A program made the translations under genes and the position numbers. A stretch of DNA of 64,000 bases from Sutcliffiella cohnii. Lineage in GTDB: Bacteria; Bacillota; Bacilli; Bacillales; Bacillaceae_I. Positions 34,388-43,132 of this stretch are shown here, piece by piece. A model generated the notes under the pieces. That model did no database searches. It was not told the DNA's origin and saw nothing but the letters and a program-made list of their open reading frames with translations. Every line of letters begins with the position of its first letter. Within the stretch, counting starts at the first letter, position 1. The stretch lies in contig NZ_CP018866.1 in NCBI RefSeq assembly GCF_002250055.1, positions 4,026,869-4,090,868 of the forward strand. The letters are read 5' to 3'.

Positions 34388-34918
34388 TTACTGTGACATA
34401 TTTTTAACATGATGATGATCTAAACCTACTTTATTATAAGTAGCATTTGGTGCCACATAGGGAAAAACGAAATCATCAACAAACTTTTCTAGTACTCTAT
34501 CTGAAATTAAATTATAGGTGGGAAAATAATAGATTTGTTTATTTTTGGTTGTAACAATAACACTTTTATATGTATTGTCCCTCCATCCAAAATTGATTTC
34601 TGTAATTTCGGATAAACGTATATCGTATTGATCATTTCGAATTTTATTATTTTCGATTGTTATTAATGTGTTCCCTCTTTTGCGAACGGAGAATATTTTC
34701 TTTAGGACAGAAGCGGTGAAGATTATGCCAACGATAGCCACCATAATTCCAATTAACGATATTAGAAAAGAGTCTGGTAAAAAGATGAAAATACCTACAC
34801 ACATAGCGATCAGAAGAAACGCCGTTATTAGCAGACAACTAACGTTAGAGTTATGATATATTAGTTCTACTTTTTCATCGTTTTGTTTAATATATGTATC
34901 TGCTATTTTTTGATTCAT
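34388..34918 (-). CDS. Two-TM membrane protein, paralogue 2 of 3
   Basis: 176 residues with the same layout as its neighbours: IKQNDEKVELIYHNSNVSC, two membrane helices (about 29-75), TLITIENNKIRNDQYDIRLSEITEINFGW, and YNLISDRVLEKFVDDFVFPYV. It ends in a conserved HHHVKNMSQ segment (HHDVQNMAK and HHYTEQAEK in the others). The ATG follows GAGGT. The three copies share order and spacing, so they arose by tandem duplication. Confidence 0.75.
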   Translation of the reverse strand: MNQKIADTYIKQNDEKVELIYHNSNVSCLLITAFLLIAMCVGIFIFLPDSFLISLIGIMVAIVGIIFTASVLKKIFSVRKRGNTLITIENNKIRNDQYDIRLSEITEINFGWRDNTYKSVIVTTKNKQIYYFPTYNLISDRVLEKFVDDFVFPYVAPNATYNKVGLDHHHVKNMSQ

Positions 34919-34949
34919 GAAGTTGTACCTCTACAGTTCCTTATTTTAT

Positions 34950-35492
34950 TTACATTTTCTCACTTATTTTTTCAGCCTGCTCCGTATAATGATGATCCAA
35001 TATACCCCTATCATGAAAGACATTTGGATCAACATTAGGAATAACATATGTATCGACAAACTTTTCTAGCACCCTATCAGGTACTAAATTGTACGTTGGC
35101 AGCTTAAATGTTTTTTTATTTTTTGTTGTTAAAATGATAGACTTAAACGCAAGAAATTTCCACCCATAACTTATTTCGGTAACTTCTGATAAAAGGATGT
35201 CATGTTTGTCGTTGTGAATTCTATTATTTTCAATTGTCATTAACGTTCGTCCTTTTTTAAGAACAGACATTACTATTAAAAATAATGGAACCAGTATAAT
35301 AAGTCCTACAACTGTTATGAAAATGCCGAGTAGTGCCAATACAAAAGACTTCGGCAAAAAAAACAAAATTATCCCCGCCATTCCAAACAAGCTAAAAAAT
35401 GAAAATAATAGGCATCCTGAATTTGTTTTATGATAAATTAACTCTACTTTACTGTTGTCTTCTATAATGTAGGAAGCTATAATTTCATCCAT
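34950..35492 (-). CDS. Two-TM membrane protein, paralogue 3 of 3
   Basis: 180 residues from the ATG at 35492 (MDEIIASYIIED), which aligns with the starts of the other two copies. The open frame reaches back to TTG 35519 but the added residues have no counterpart. Two membrane helices are followed by TLMTIENNRIHNDKHDILLSEVTEISYGWKF and YNLVPDRVLEKFVDTYVIP. A 32-codon frame ends inside its first codons (stop at 35485), so it may be translated by coupling from that small frame; its own ribosome site is poor. Confidence 0.75.
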   Translation of the reverse strand: MDEIIASYIIEDNSKVELIYHKTNSGCLLFSFFSLFGMAGIILFFLPKSFVLALLGIFITVVGLIILVPLFLIVMSVLKKGRTLMTIENNRIHNDKHDILLSEVTEISYGWKFLAFKSIILTTKNKKTFKLPTYNLVPDRVLEKFVDTYVIPNVDPNVFHDRGILDHHYTEQAEKISEKM

Positions 35493-35583
35493 ATATGTGT
35501 AGAATCCCAACGCCAGCAATTTTTGTCATACTAGTTTTAGGTGCATCTTTAGCAATCGAAGGATTTAAATAAATTCTCGCCAA
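35485..35583 (-). CDS. Possible 32-residue leader peptide or gene remnant
   Basis: A TTG-initiated frame (LARIYLNPSIAKDAPK...) with GAGGAG 10-12 bases upstream. Its stop overlaps the start of the two-TM paralogue 3. It resembles nothing I know with certainty. It could be the left-over front of another gene or a coupling peptide. The rest of the gene-less stretch to 35805 is AT-rich and shows nothing else. Confidence 0.35.
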   Translation of the reverse strand: MARIYLNPSIAKDAPKTSMTKIAGVGILHIYG

Positions 35584-35809
35584 TTACAAACACTCCTCTT
35601 CAGAACTAAATAAAAGGAATAAAAACTACCTTATACTATAAACTCGTTTTATAAGACCTATTTCCATTTTACCATAAATTAACTATAACAAAATTACATA
35701 TCCACTATTCCCATCAATATGATTCTTAAGTCCAAGAAGCCTTTAATGAAATTAGTGCTTTCGGTCTAAATGATTGGAGTAGTTTAAGAGTTTATTTACG
35801 ACAAAAAAA

Positions 35810-35829
35810 GGCCAGAGCAAGCTCTGACC
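35810..35829 (-). terminator. Terminator of the subtilisin gene
   Basis: GGTCAGAGC / GCTCTGGCC on the minus strand (one G-U pair), followed by TTTTTTTG. It is the same core sequence as the terminator at 6250. Confidence 0.87.
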
Positions 35830-35840
35830 TCTTACATGTA

Positions 35841-37055
35841 TTAGTTTCTTCCGTTTCCTTTGCCGTTACCTGGTTTTGTTGGTTCGCTTCCGCCATCGTC
35901 GCCGCCACCGTTATCACCGGAGCTAGTGCCGTTAATGGCATCAACTGCACGCACTAGGCCGTTTCCAAAGTGGTTTGCATCACCTAAGTTTTGCGCTGTA
36001 TCGTTTAATCGATTACGAAGCTCCACGTTTGAAAGGTTCGGATTCGCTGCCAAGACAAGCGCTGCCACACCAGCTACATGTGGAGATGCCATCGAAGTTC
36101 CGTTGTAAGATGCATAGCTGTTTCCAGGAGTCGTACTAAGAATGTTTACACCTGGTGCAGCAATTTCCACTGCAGGTCCTGTACTAGAGAAACTTGCACG
36201 ATTGTTGCTAGAATCAACTGCTGCTACTGCGATAACAGAATCATATTTTGCTGGATAACCAACAGTATCCCCTCGGCCATTCGTACGTCCACTGTTTCCA
36301 GCTGCCGCCACTACAAGCACACCAGAATTGTAGGCAATATTACACCACTCTTCTAAAATAGAAGAACTCATCGAACCTCCTAAACTCATATTTATAATGT
36401 CCATTCCGTTATTAACAGCCCATTCAATTCCTTCAGCGATTCCCGCATAAGAACCACTTCCACTGTTATTTAATACTTTTACCGCATATAAATCCGCATT
36501 GTAGGCTACCCCTAACACACCTACACTATTATTTAACGCCGCCACTGTTCCAGCTACGTGCGTGCCGTGACCACTACCATCGTAATAAGGATCACTGTTT
36601 GCACTATCCGTAAATACAGAGTGCCCTCCTCTTACATTTAAATCTTCATGATTTCGGTCAATTCCCGTATCAAGTATTGCTACTTTTACACCACTTCCAG
36701 TATGCCCCGCTGCGTGAGCATCGGTACCTTGAACATGAGGAACTCCCCACGGTACGGTTTGAGCAAATGCTTGTGCTTCAAAGTTAGGTTCCACCGCTTT
36801 AATATGCGGATTATTTTGTAATGCTTTCGCTTGCTGCTCTGTCATTTTTACTAGATTAACAGGTAGTAGATTGTAAGTATGAAGAACATCACTATTATCT
36901 ACACCAAATGCGTTTAATATCCCCTTATTTACCTTGTCATTAAATTGAACAAGGTACTCCTGTTTTTCTGCCTGTGATTGTGCACTAATCGACATTGGTA
37001 CTACCATCGAAAATACAAGGATGCTTAACGTTAACAAAGTTAGTAGTTTTCTCAT
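35841..37055 (-). CDS. Secreted subtilisin-like serine protease (S8)
   Basis: 404 residues in classic order: signal peptide (1-25), I9 propeptide (about 33-97, with EYLVQFND and the exit NFEAQA), mature protease from about residue 99 ([16 protein letters not shown]). The catalytic triad is Asp129 (VAILDTGID), His163 (GHGTHVAGT) and Ser321 ([12 protein letters not shown]). It is closest to the alkaline AprE subtilisins of Bacillaceae. Odd points are a Cys at about 238, unusual in subtilisins, and a C-terminal tail of about 30 Gly/Asp/Ser/Lys residues ([13 protein letters not shown]) beyond the usual end, perhaps a wall-binding or Ca-binding spacer. The ATG has AGGAGG upstream. Single gene with its own terminator; extracellular protein degradation. 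Confidence 0.95.
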   Translation of the reverse strand: MRKLLTLLTLSILVFSMVVPMSISAQSQAEKQEYLVQFNDKVNKGILNAFGVDNSDVLHTYNLLPVNLVKMTEQQAKALQNNPHIKAVEPNFEAQAFAQTVPWGVPHVQGTDAHAAGHTGSGVKVAILDTGIDRNHEDLNVRGGHSVFTDSANSDPYYDGSGHGTHVAGTVAALNNSVGVLGVAYNADLYAVKVLNNSGSGSYAGIAEGIEWAVNNGMDIINMSLGGSMSSSILEEWCNIAYNSGVLVVAAAGNSGRTNGRGDTVGYPAKYDSVIAVAAVDSSNNRASFSSTGPAVEIAAPGVNILSTTPGNSYASYNGTSMASPHVAGVAALVLAANPNLSNVELRNRLNDTAQNLGDANHFGNGLVRAVDAINGTSSGDNGGGDDGGSEPTKPGNGKGNGRN

Positions 37056-37229
37056 ATGTAATTCCTCCTTTTTTGAGATTGTTACAAGTATACTCTAATT
37101 ATTCTGAAAAATGTGACAGGTTTTAAGTTTCCCAAGTAGTACGAAAAAAAAAGGAATTACACTATAACAAAATGGTCAACTTGGCCAATGTTATTTATTA
37201 GGGGATTTTTGTATTAGTTTGATATAAAA

Positions 37230-37260
37230 AAATCTTGTAGCAAATTAAACTACAAGATTT
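37230..37260 (-). terminator. Terminator of the YibE/F operon
   Basis: AAATCTTGTAG / CTACAAGATTT, a perfect 11-bp stem, followed on the minus strand by TTTTTTATATC. It starts directly behind the YibF stop codon. Confidence 0.85.
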
Positions 37261-37265
37261 CTCAT

Positions 37266-38024
37266 TTAATCATTCTTTCTCACTAAAGCAAAAGCCGTAA
37301 TTGCTGCCGTTATCGGAATGGTAAATGCTACACCAGTTCCTGCAACAAGAATTGTGAGCATCTCTGCGACGAATACTTTTGAATTTACAATTTGTCCAAT
37401 CGAATATGAAACGTCCTTAAACATAATTAGTAAGGCAAGATAACTTCCAAAGAAGGCAAAAAATAACGTATTTGTACTCGTACCTAAAATATCTCTACCA
37501 ATACTCATTCCAGAAAGAAACAACTCTTTTCTGCCCATCGATGGATTATGATACGATATTTCACGCATTGGAGATGAAATAGAAATAGCGATATCGACAA
37601 TTGCTCCAATCGTACTTGTAATAATGACCGCTACTGCAAGCTCCATAAAATCAATTCCTACGAAAAGAGAGAACGTACTGTAATCATCAATTTCTTCCGT
37701 TCCAAAACCTTGGATCATGGCACTTTCTGTTAAGAAAACAATAAAAAATAATAGAATCACGAACGTCACGATCGTAGAAACAAAGGCAGTTTTCGTTTTT
37801 ATATTCACTTCATTAATGAAAAATAAATTAATACAACTGATGAGCGTACATGCTAATAAAATTAATATAATTGGATTAGCGTTAGGGTCCGTCATAAATA
37901 GAATCGTAAAAAAGAGAACAACAAAATTAAAAAGTAAAGCAATGAACGAGCGAGCTCCTTTTTTCCCACCAATCAGCACCATCAAAATAAGCAAAATAAT
38001 TGTCAATACTACTAATACATTCAT
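37266..38024 (-). CDS. YibE/F family membrane protein (YibF-like half)
   Basis: 252 residues with about seven membrane helices. There is no large outer domain. The conserved family stretch lies in the second half: VDIAISISSPMREI, then RDILGTSTNTLFFAFFGSYLALL. The GTG/ATG start overlaps the stop of the partner gene by four bases, so the two are co-translated. In Firmicutes the two-gene YibE/YibF pair is of unknown function, presumed a transporter. Confidence 0.88.
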   Translation of the reverse strand: MNVLVVLTIILLILMVLIGGKKGARSFIALLFNFVVLFFTILFMTDPNANPIILILLACTLISCINLFFINEVNIKTKTAFVSTIVTFVILLFFIVFLTESAMIQGFGTEEIDDYSTFSLFVGIDFMELAVAVIITSTIGAIVDIAISISSPMREISYHNPSMGRKELFLSGMSIGRDILGTSTNTLFFAFFGSYLALLIMFKDVSYSIGQIVNSKVFVAEMLTILVAGTGVAFTIPITAAITAFALVRKND

Positions 38025-39160
38025 TGGCTTACCCTCTTTTTATTAATGAAAAGTATCGTAATATAAATGCCGATTGGAATCGTTAAAACAATACCAATTC
38101 CACCTGCAAGTGCCCGCGCTATATCTAAGGAAAGATTCATCGTAAACGTATAACCCCATAACATATCGTTTTTCATATACAGAACGAGTGTCGGAATCGC
38201 CCCACTAATATAGACAAAAAATAAAATATTCGTCATCGTTCCCATAATATCTTTGCCAATTTCTTTGCCAGAAGCTTTCAACGCTTCGACTGGAATCTGC
38301 TGATTTTTTTCATACAATCCAAATATCGAGGATGACATCGTTATCGCGACATCCATTACCGCTCCTAACGAACCTACTAACACCCCAGCTAGAAAAATCA
38401 CTTCAGGATTACGTGTTAGAAACTGCATTTCTTCATAGCGAAGCCCTTGACTGTCACTAACCCATATGACGAGATACGTAATAACGATTAACACAAACGT
38501 TGCAACTAGCGTAGCCGCAATAGCAGCATACGTTTTTTCATTAAACCCATTAACTAATAAAAAAGAAATAACGGTAAAGAAAAGAACACTCACTCCAGCG
38601 ATGAACACTAAATTCCAATGGGGTCGACTTAAATAAACGTCTAAGGTATATGAGATAATGGCCGCATTAATAGCAAGTGTTAAAATCGAATAAAGACCTT
38701 GTTTGCGGCCAACGATGAGAAGGATGAAAATAAACACCCAAGAAACGAACAAAAGATGCTTATCACGTTTCACGTCCATTACATTTCCTGTTAAAGAAAC
38801 ATCGTCTTCTGCGACACGTTCTATTTTCACAAATAGTTCCTGACCGACTTTATACGGCTGGTCATACGCACCAGATGTGGAATATTCATTCACAAATGTA
38901 AATGGGCGTCCCTTTTCCTCTCCATTCATGACTTGTCCTACAATACTTTGACTGTATAGAACATCCTCATTACCAAACATATCGATTGTTTCCGTACTAT
39001 CTTCTAAATCCACTTCCATAACCTTTACAATAGGTTGATCATAGAACGAATGATTATGATGGACGAACAATATCGATGATAAAAACAGTGTTGCGAGGAC
39101 CACGTAAAATATTATATGAATGTATGTTAGCTTTTTTAGCTTATTTACAATAATGTTCAT
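38021..39160 (-). CDS. YibE/F family membrane protein (YibE-like half)
   Basis: 379 residues: a TM helix at about 15-33, an extracytoplasmic beta-rich domain (about 38-125, with VNEYSTSGAYDQPYKVGQELFVKI), then seven or so membrane helices with VLVGSLGAVMDVAITMSSSIFGL and GKDIMGTMTNILFFVYISGAIP, the YibE/F signature. It is first in the two-gene operon. A pseudo-symmetry with the second protein (both have the D-[IV]-[AM]-I-[TS]-[MI]-S-S motif) suggests a common ancestor. Substrate unknown. Confidence 0.88.
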   Translation of the reverse strand: MNIIVNKLKKLTYIHIIFYVVLATLFLSSILFVHHNHSFYDQPIVKVMEVDLEDSTETIDMFGNEDVLYSQSIVGQVMNGEEKGRPFTFVNEYSTSGAYDQPYKVGQELFVKIERVAEDDVSLTGNVMDVKRDKHLLFVSWVFIFILLIVGRKQGLYSILTLAINAAIISYTLDVYLSRPHWNLVFIAGVSVLFFTVISFLLVNGFNEKTYAAIAATLVATFVLIVITYLVIWVSDSQGLRYEEMQFLTRNPEVIFLAGVLVGSLGAVMDVAITMSSSIFGLYEKNQQIPVEALKASGKEIGKDIMGTMTNILFFVYISGAIPTLVLYMKNDMLWGYTFTMNLSLDIARALAGGIGIVLTIPIGIYITILFINKKRVSQ

Positions 39161-39267
39161 GTACTACACCTCAGCTACTCGTCTAAAACTCTTTCTATTG
39201 TACACTAAATGCTGTTCGTCATCATTATTGGGTAGGTTTCCTTTCAAATGTGGATGTCGAAAGTGCA

Positions 39268-39297
39268 AAAAGAGCAATGTGAGGACATTGCTCTTTT
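39268..39297. terminator. Bidirectional-looking terminator, probably of the prolyl oligopeptidase transcript
   Basis: AAAAGAGCAATGT / ACATTGCTCTTTT, a perfect 13-bp stem. The only gene that reads towards it on the minus strand is the prolyl oligopeptidase, now 1.65 kb away because an IS256-type element lies in between. Before that insertion it would have stood about 275 bases after the stop codon. Confidence 0.7.
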
Positions 39298-39340
39298 GTT
39301 AAATGGTTGCTTTGGGTTGCGTTTTTTAGTAATTCAATTT

Positions 39341-39468
39341 TTTATTTGCGATAGTATGCTTTTTATTTGCGGTAGCACGATTTTATTTGCGATAAACCAT
39401 TTTCATTTGCGGTGGCACGATTTTATTTGCGATAAGCCATTTTTATTTGCGGTGGCACGATTTTATTT
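39341..39468. repeat. 20-bp tandem repeat array, left part
   Basis: Six and a half units with an exact 20-bp period starting at 39341, 39361, 39381, 39401, 39421, 39441 and 39461. Two unit types alternate: A = TTTTATTTGCGATAARCCAT and B = TTTTATTTGCGGTGGCACGA. The array is cut by the IS256-family element at 39469 and continues at 40851. No ribosome site or known protein corresponds to it. Confidence 0.9.
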
Positions 39469-39521
39469 GATGATGTATAAAAGTATGTGTAAGACCTTTT
39501 GCTAGACAAATAAAAAAGGAC

Positions 39522-39570
39522 AAAGTACTCTCTGAGTTATCACCACAATAACCTTTGAGAGGAGTACTTT
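39522..39570 (+). promoter_or_regulatory. Hairpin that covers the IS256 transposase ribosome site
   Basis: AAAGTACTCTCT (39522-39533) can pair with AGAGGAGTACTTT (39558-39570) with one bulged base. The right arm holds the GAGAGGAG ribosome site of the transposase at 39575. Transcripts entering from outside would hide the site. Confidence 0.6.
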
Positions 39571-39574
39571 ATCC

Positions 39575-40750
39575 ATGTCCCATTTTAACACAGATAAATT
39601 AGATTTAGCCACTATCTTAAAAATTTCCATGCAGGATCTCCTAAAGGAGAAAATAGAAACTATCTTGCGCGAGGAGATCAAGAGTGTACTAGAGAACGAA
39701 CCTGTCGGAGAAGGAAATTCCCGTAATGGATACTATCCGAGGACTCTCGACACTATGTATGGCCGCGTTGAAGATCTGGCTGTTCCCCGCGATCGTAAAG
39801 GTGAGTTCACGACTAATATGTTTGAGCCTTATCAAAGGCGAATGGTTGCAGTAGATGAGCTCGTTGTTCAACTTTATCAACACGGGGTTGGAGTCCGTCA
39901 GGTAGGGAGTATCTTGAAAAACTTGCTTGGGGAACAATATTCCCCTGGCACCATATCGAATATCACATCTGCCGTGATGGAGGATGTGATTGAATGGCAG
40001 AACCGCCCTTTAAAGAAGCGCTATTGTGCTTTATTTCTTGATGCTTTGTTTGTAAAGATTCGTAGAGATACAGTAGCCCAAGAAGCTGTCTATATTGTTC
40101 TAGGAATTACTCCGGAAGGCCACAGGGAAATCCTTGGTTTTTATGTCGGAGGAATAGAATCTTCAAATGGTTGGAAGGAAATCCTCCAGGACCTGCGCAA
40201 CAGAGGAGTACAGGAAGTACTGCTAGGCGTTTTTGACGGACTGACTGGTCTCGAAGAGGCATTTCGTTCCATCTTTCCAAAAGCTGATGTTCAACGTTGT
40301 GTAATACACAAGGTCCGTTCCACTATGAATAAAGCACGTAAGAAGGATCAAGCTGAGCTAAGTACTGATTTAAAAAAAGTCTATACATCAAGCACATACG
40401 TAGAAGCTGAAAAAGCGTTCGGAGAGCTCAGGGAGAAATGGAAAAAGCGCTACAGTCGAGAAATAGCTTCCTGGGAAGAAGACCTTCCAGTACTCTTAAC
40501 CTTTTTACGCTACCCTGAGGAAATCCAAAAGTACATCTACACTACAAATCTTATTGAGCGTACCATTAAGGAAATCCGCAAGAGGTTAAAAACCATGAAT
40601 AGCCTGCCGAACATTGAAGCAGCTGAAAAGATTACGTACCTGACCTCTATCGACTATAACGAGCGCTGGTCAAGAAGAAAACTAAGTGGATTCGGCCTAG
40701 CTCATGATCAAATTTTAAAAATGTTTGAGGAGCAGTATCCCAAAGCCTAA
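39575..40750 (+). CDS. IS256-family transposase
   Basis: 391 residues, full length for the family (Transposase_mut type). The DDE core shows ALFLDALFVKIRRD (first Asp), GVFDGLTGLEEAF (second Asp) and TTNLIERTIKEIRKRLKTM (Glu region). The N-terminal part with RNGYYPRTLDTMYGRVEDLAVPRDR is also typical. There are no stops or frameshifts, so it is probably active. The ATG follows GAGAGGAG, which lies in a hairpin arm. Confidence 0.95.
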   Translation: MSHFNTDKLDLATILKISMQDLLKEKIETILREEIKSVLENEPVGEGNSRNGYYPRTLDTMYGRVEDLAVPRDRKGEFTTNMFEPYQRRMVAVDELVVQLYQHGVGVRQVGSILKNLLGEQYSPGTISNITSAVMEDVIEWQNRPLKKRYCALFLDALFVKIRRDTVAQEAVYIVLGITPEGHREILGFYVGGIESSNGWKEILQDLRNRGVQEVLLGVFDGLTGLEEAFRSIFPKADVQRCVIHKVRSTMNKARKKDQAELSTDLKKVYTSSTYVEAEKAFGELREKWKKRYSREIASWEEDLPVLLTFLRYPEEIQKYIYTTNLIERTIKEIRKRLKTMNSLPNIEAAEKITYLTSIDYNERWSRRKLSGFGLAHDQILKMFEEQYPKA

Positions 40751-40752
40751 AA

Positions 40753-40792
40753 GTGGAGGATTCAGGCAGCCGAGGCTGCCTGAATCCTCCAC
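40753..40792. terminator. Perfect 19-bp palindrome behind the IS256 transposase
   Basis: GTGGAGGATTCAGGCAGCC and its exact complement are separated by GA, two bases after the stop codon. The stem is very stable; T-runs are absent on the plus strand, so it may act as a transcript-stabilising or polarity element of the IS rather than a classical terminator. Confidence 0.7.
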
Positions 40793-40850
40793 TAACAAAA
40801 CCATATAACTCATTGAGTACAAATACTTACACATAATTATTGACAGTACC

Positions 40851-40922
40851 TTTTATTTGCGATAAACCATTTTTATTTGCGGTAACACGATTTTATTTGC
40901 GATAGTTTTATTAGCGATAACA
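40851..40922. repeat. 20-bp tandem repeat array, right part
   Basis: Continues the alternating A/B units of the left part: A at 40851, B at 40871 (GGTAACACGA variant), A at 40891, then decays after GATAGTTTTATTAGCGATAA. It lies directly behind the prolyl oligopeptidase stop codon region. Confidence 0.88.
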
Positions 40923-40953
40923 GGGGGTAACCCCTCCTACTCGAACGTTTAAC

Positions 40954-42981
40954 TCAAACCGTCCGTGCAACTCCTTCTTTCTCAAGAAACGCGTAAAAGT
41001 CTACCCATTCTCCGATAAGTTTCGATGTTGGTTTTCCTAATCCATGCCCTGCTTTTTTCTCTAAGCGCAAAATAACAGTCGTATTCTTATCAGCTTTTTC
41101 TTTTAACGTCGCCGTAAACTTCTTCGCATGTGCTGGTACGACACGGTCGTCACTGTCAGCTGTCGCAATAAGTACAGGCGGATACTTTTCCCCTTCTTTT
41201 ACGTTATGAAGTGGCGAGTATGCGTACATGAACGGAAATTGTTCTGGGTTTTCTGCATTGCCGTACTCTGGAATCCAATACTTCCCGATCGTAAACTTAT
41301 GATAGCGCAACATATCAATTACCGGTACTCGACAAAGAACCGCTCCAAATAAGTCTGGGCGTTGCACCATACAAGCAGCAACTAGTAGACCACCATTAGA
41401 ACCACCCATGATTGAGAGCTTCGGTGTAGACGTATACTTATTTGCAATTAACCATTCACCTGCTGCAATAAAGTCATCAAACACATTTTGTTTATTTTCT
41501 AACATACCGGCACGATGCCACTCTTCCCCGTATTCATTTCCACCACGAAGATTAGCAACTGCATAAACTCCGCCTTTTTCCAACCAACGAAGAACCGCTG
41601 GATTAAAGCTTGGTGTTAAACTCACATTAAACCCACCATAGCCGTATAACATGACTGGGTTCTCTCCATTTAACTCTAACCCTTTTTTATGTGTTAAAAA
41701 CATCGGTATTTTCGTACCATCTTTAGAAGGGTAAAATACTTGAGTCGTTTCATAACCTTCTACGTCAAAAGCGATGTCTGATTGCGCCTCTAAACGTAAT
41801 TCACCACTTACTACGTGATAATTGTATACAACAGTAGGGTGTAAAAATGAAGTGAACCCAAAATATAATTCCCTATCGTCCTTATTCACCGTTATGTCTG
41901 TTAATGAACCGATCACTGGGAGTTCTATTTCTTTATCAAAAGAACCGTCCCTGTTAAACAAATGGATAACGTGATGCGCATCTTTTAGGAATACAACAAT
42001 GAATTGGTTGTTTAAAAATTTGATTCGTTCCACTACGAGCTCTTGCTCCGGTAAAACTTCTACCCAATTTTCCTTAGCTGGATTTTCTACATCGATAGAA
42101 ATAATTCTTCCTTTCGGTGCGTCCAAATCGGTTTGAAAATAAAAGTGCGTTCCATCATTTGTAATATACGTGTACTCTGCATTTTGTTCATCTAGGAGGC
42201 GTACAAATGGTCCCTCACTATTCAGTTCTTTTAAATAAAATCTATTTTCGGACGCTGTTCCAAAATAAACGTGAAGCATTATATACTTTTTATCTTGAGA
42301 TAAGGAAGCAGAGAACATTAAATCTTTGTCTTCTGGTTGCTCATGTACTAACGTATCTTCTGCTTGATTCGTGCCAAGCTTATGGAAGTACACTTTGTTA
42401 TGCGTACCCTCTTCCACAACCGCACTTGGCTCTGGGAATCGGCTATAGAAAAACCCACTATCATCTGGTGACCAAGCGATATTCGTGAACTTTACATGCT
42501 GAATAAGATCCACTAAATCCTCGCCAGTTTCCGTGTTTCGCACCTTAATTTCTTGCCAATCACTACCATTTCGCGACGTCGCATACGCAACAAGAGTCCC
42601 ATCACTATTGAACACATAATTCGTCATCGCAACTGTTCCGTCATCTGTTAACGTATTCGGGTCAATAACGATACGCTCTTCATTATTTTGTTTTACATAA
42701 AGAATCGCCTGATTTTGCAGCCCATCATTTTTTAAGTAAAAGAGTTTGTTATTAACCTTTTTCGGAACAAAAAATTTCGGGAAATTCCAAAGCTCGGTTA
42801 ATCGCTCTCTATCTTTCTTACTACTGTCTGTTTCCATAAAATAAGCTGTAGATTCGGCTGCCATCTCTTCTTCCCACTGTTTTGTCTCTACTAAACTTGT
42901 ATCCTCTAACCAACGGTACGGATCAGCGACCTTTGTACCATGAAAATCCTCTATTACACCACTTAATTTTTCAGTCGTCAT
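40954..42981 (-). CDS. Prolyl oligopeptidase (S9A)
   Basis: 675 residues, typical for cytosolic prolyl endopeptidase. The N terminus (DFHGTKVADPYRWLEDTS) is the family signature that joins to the hydrolase domain. A seven-bladed propeller covers about 70-400, and the alpha/beta hydrolase is at both ends. The triad is Ser528 in GGSNGG, Asp near 612 in DSDDRVVPAH and His near 647 in KAGHGLGKP. It cleaves short peptides after proline. There is no signal peptide. The 3' side holds the 20-bp repeat array and an IS256 insertion that separates it from its likely terminator at 39268. Confidence 0.95.
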   Translation of the reverse strand: MTTEKLSGVIEDFHGTKVADPYRWLEDTSLVETKQWEEEMAAESTAYFMETDSSKKDRERLTELWNFPKFFVPKKVNNKLFYLKNDGLQNQAILYVKQNNEERIVIDPNTLTDDGTVAMTNYVFNSDGTLVAYATSRNGSDWQEIKVRNTETGEDLVDLIQHVKFTNIAWSPDDSGFFYSRFPEPSAVVEEGTHNKVYFHKLGTNQAEDTLVHEQPEDKDLMFSASLSQDKKYIMLHVYFGTASENRFYLKELNSEGPFVRLLDEQNAEYTYITNDGTHFYFQTDLDAPKGRIISIDVENPAKENWVEVLPEQELVVERIKFLNNQFIVVFLKDAHHVIHLFNRDGSFDKEIELPVIGSLTDITVNKDDRELYFGFTSFLHPTVVYNYHVVSGELRLEAQSDIAFDVEGYETTQVFYPSKDGTKIPMFLTHKKGLELNGENPVMLYGYGGFNVSLTPSFNPAVLRWLEKGGVYAVANLRGGNEYGEEWHRAGMLENKQNVFDDFIAAGEWLIANKYTSTPKLSIMGGSNGGLLVAACMVQRPDLFGAVLCRVPVIDMLRYHKFTIGKYWIPEYGNAENPEQFPFMYAYSPLHNVKEGEKYPPVLIATADSDDRVVPAHAKKFTATLKEKADKNTTVILRLEKKAGHGLGKPTSKLIGEWVDFYAFLEKEGVARTV

Positions 42982-43132
42982 CGTGAGTCAGTCCCCCTTC
43001 GTCTATGTACCCCTACTATTTCGGTACACGAAAAAGGATTCCTGCTTGAAATGATAAAAAGAAGGAAACTAACATTAATTTGATCTATCGATCGGAGGTT
43101 CCGTACTTGAAAGCCGTTGTCAAACAACTTGT

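Larger units (their letters stand above)
39469..40850 (+). mobile_element. IS256-family insertion sequence, intact (1382 bp)
   Basis: Imperfect terminal inverted repeats: the left end GATGATGTATAAAAGTATGT and the right end (read inward) GGTACTGTCAATAATTATGT share TATGTGTAAG at the same distance from the tips. The element is flanked on both sides by TTTTATTT (39461-39468 and 40851-40858), an 8-bp target duplication as usual for the family. Because the target is itself a repeat, the duplication is also what the array would show, but removing the element plus one copy restores the 20-bp period exactly. It carries a full-length transposase. Confidence 0.9.

Noticed and set aside
39341..39468. Regular 20-bp repeats considered as a CRISPR array
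   Set aside because: The units are contiguous with no unique spacers, shorter than CRISPR repeats, and there are no cas genes; it is a tandem array.
39248..39505. 85-codon open frame through the 20-bp array
   Set aside because: Its repeated FICD/FICG/FAV peptide is simply the array read in one frame; no start signal, and the IS element cuts it.
40923..40945. GGGGG/CCCC hairpin behind the prolyl oligopeptidase
   Set aside because: The stem is only about four pairs with no T-run on the minus strand; not a convincing terminator.
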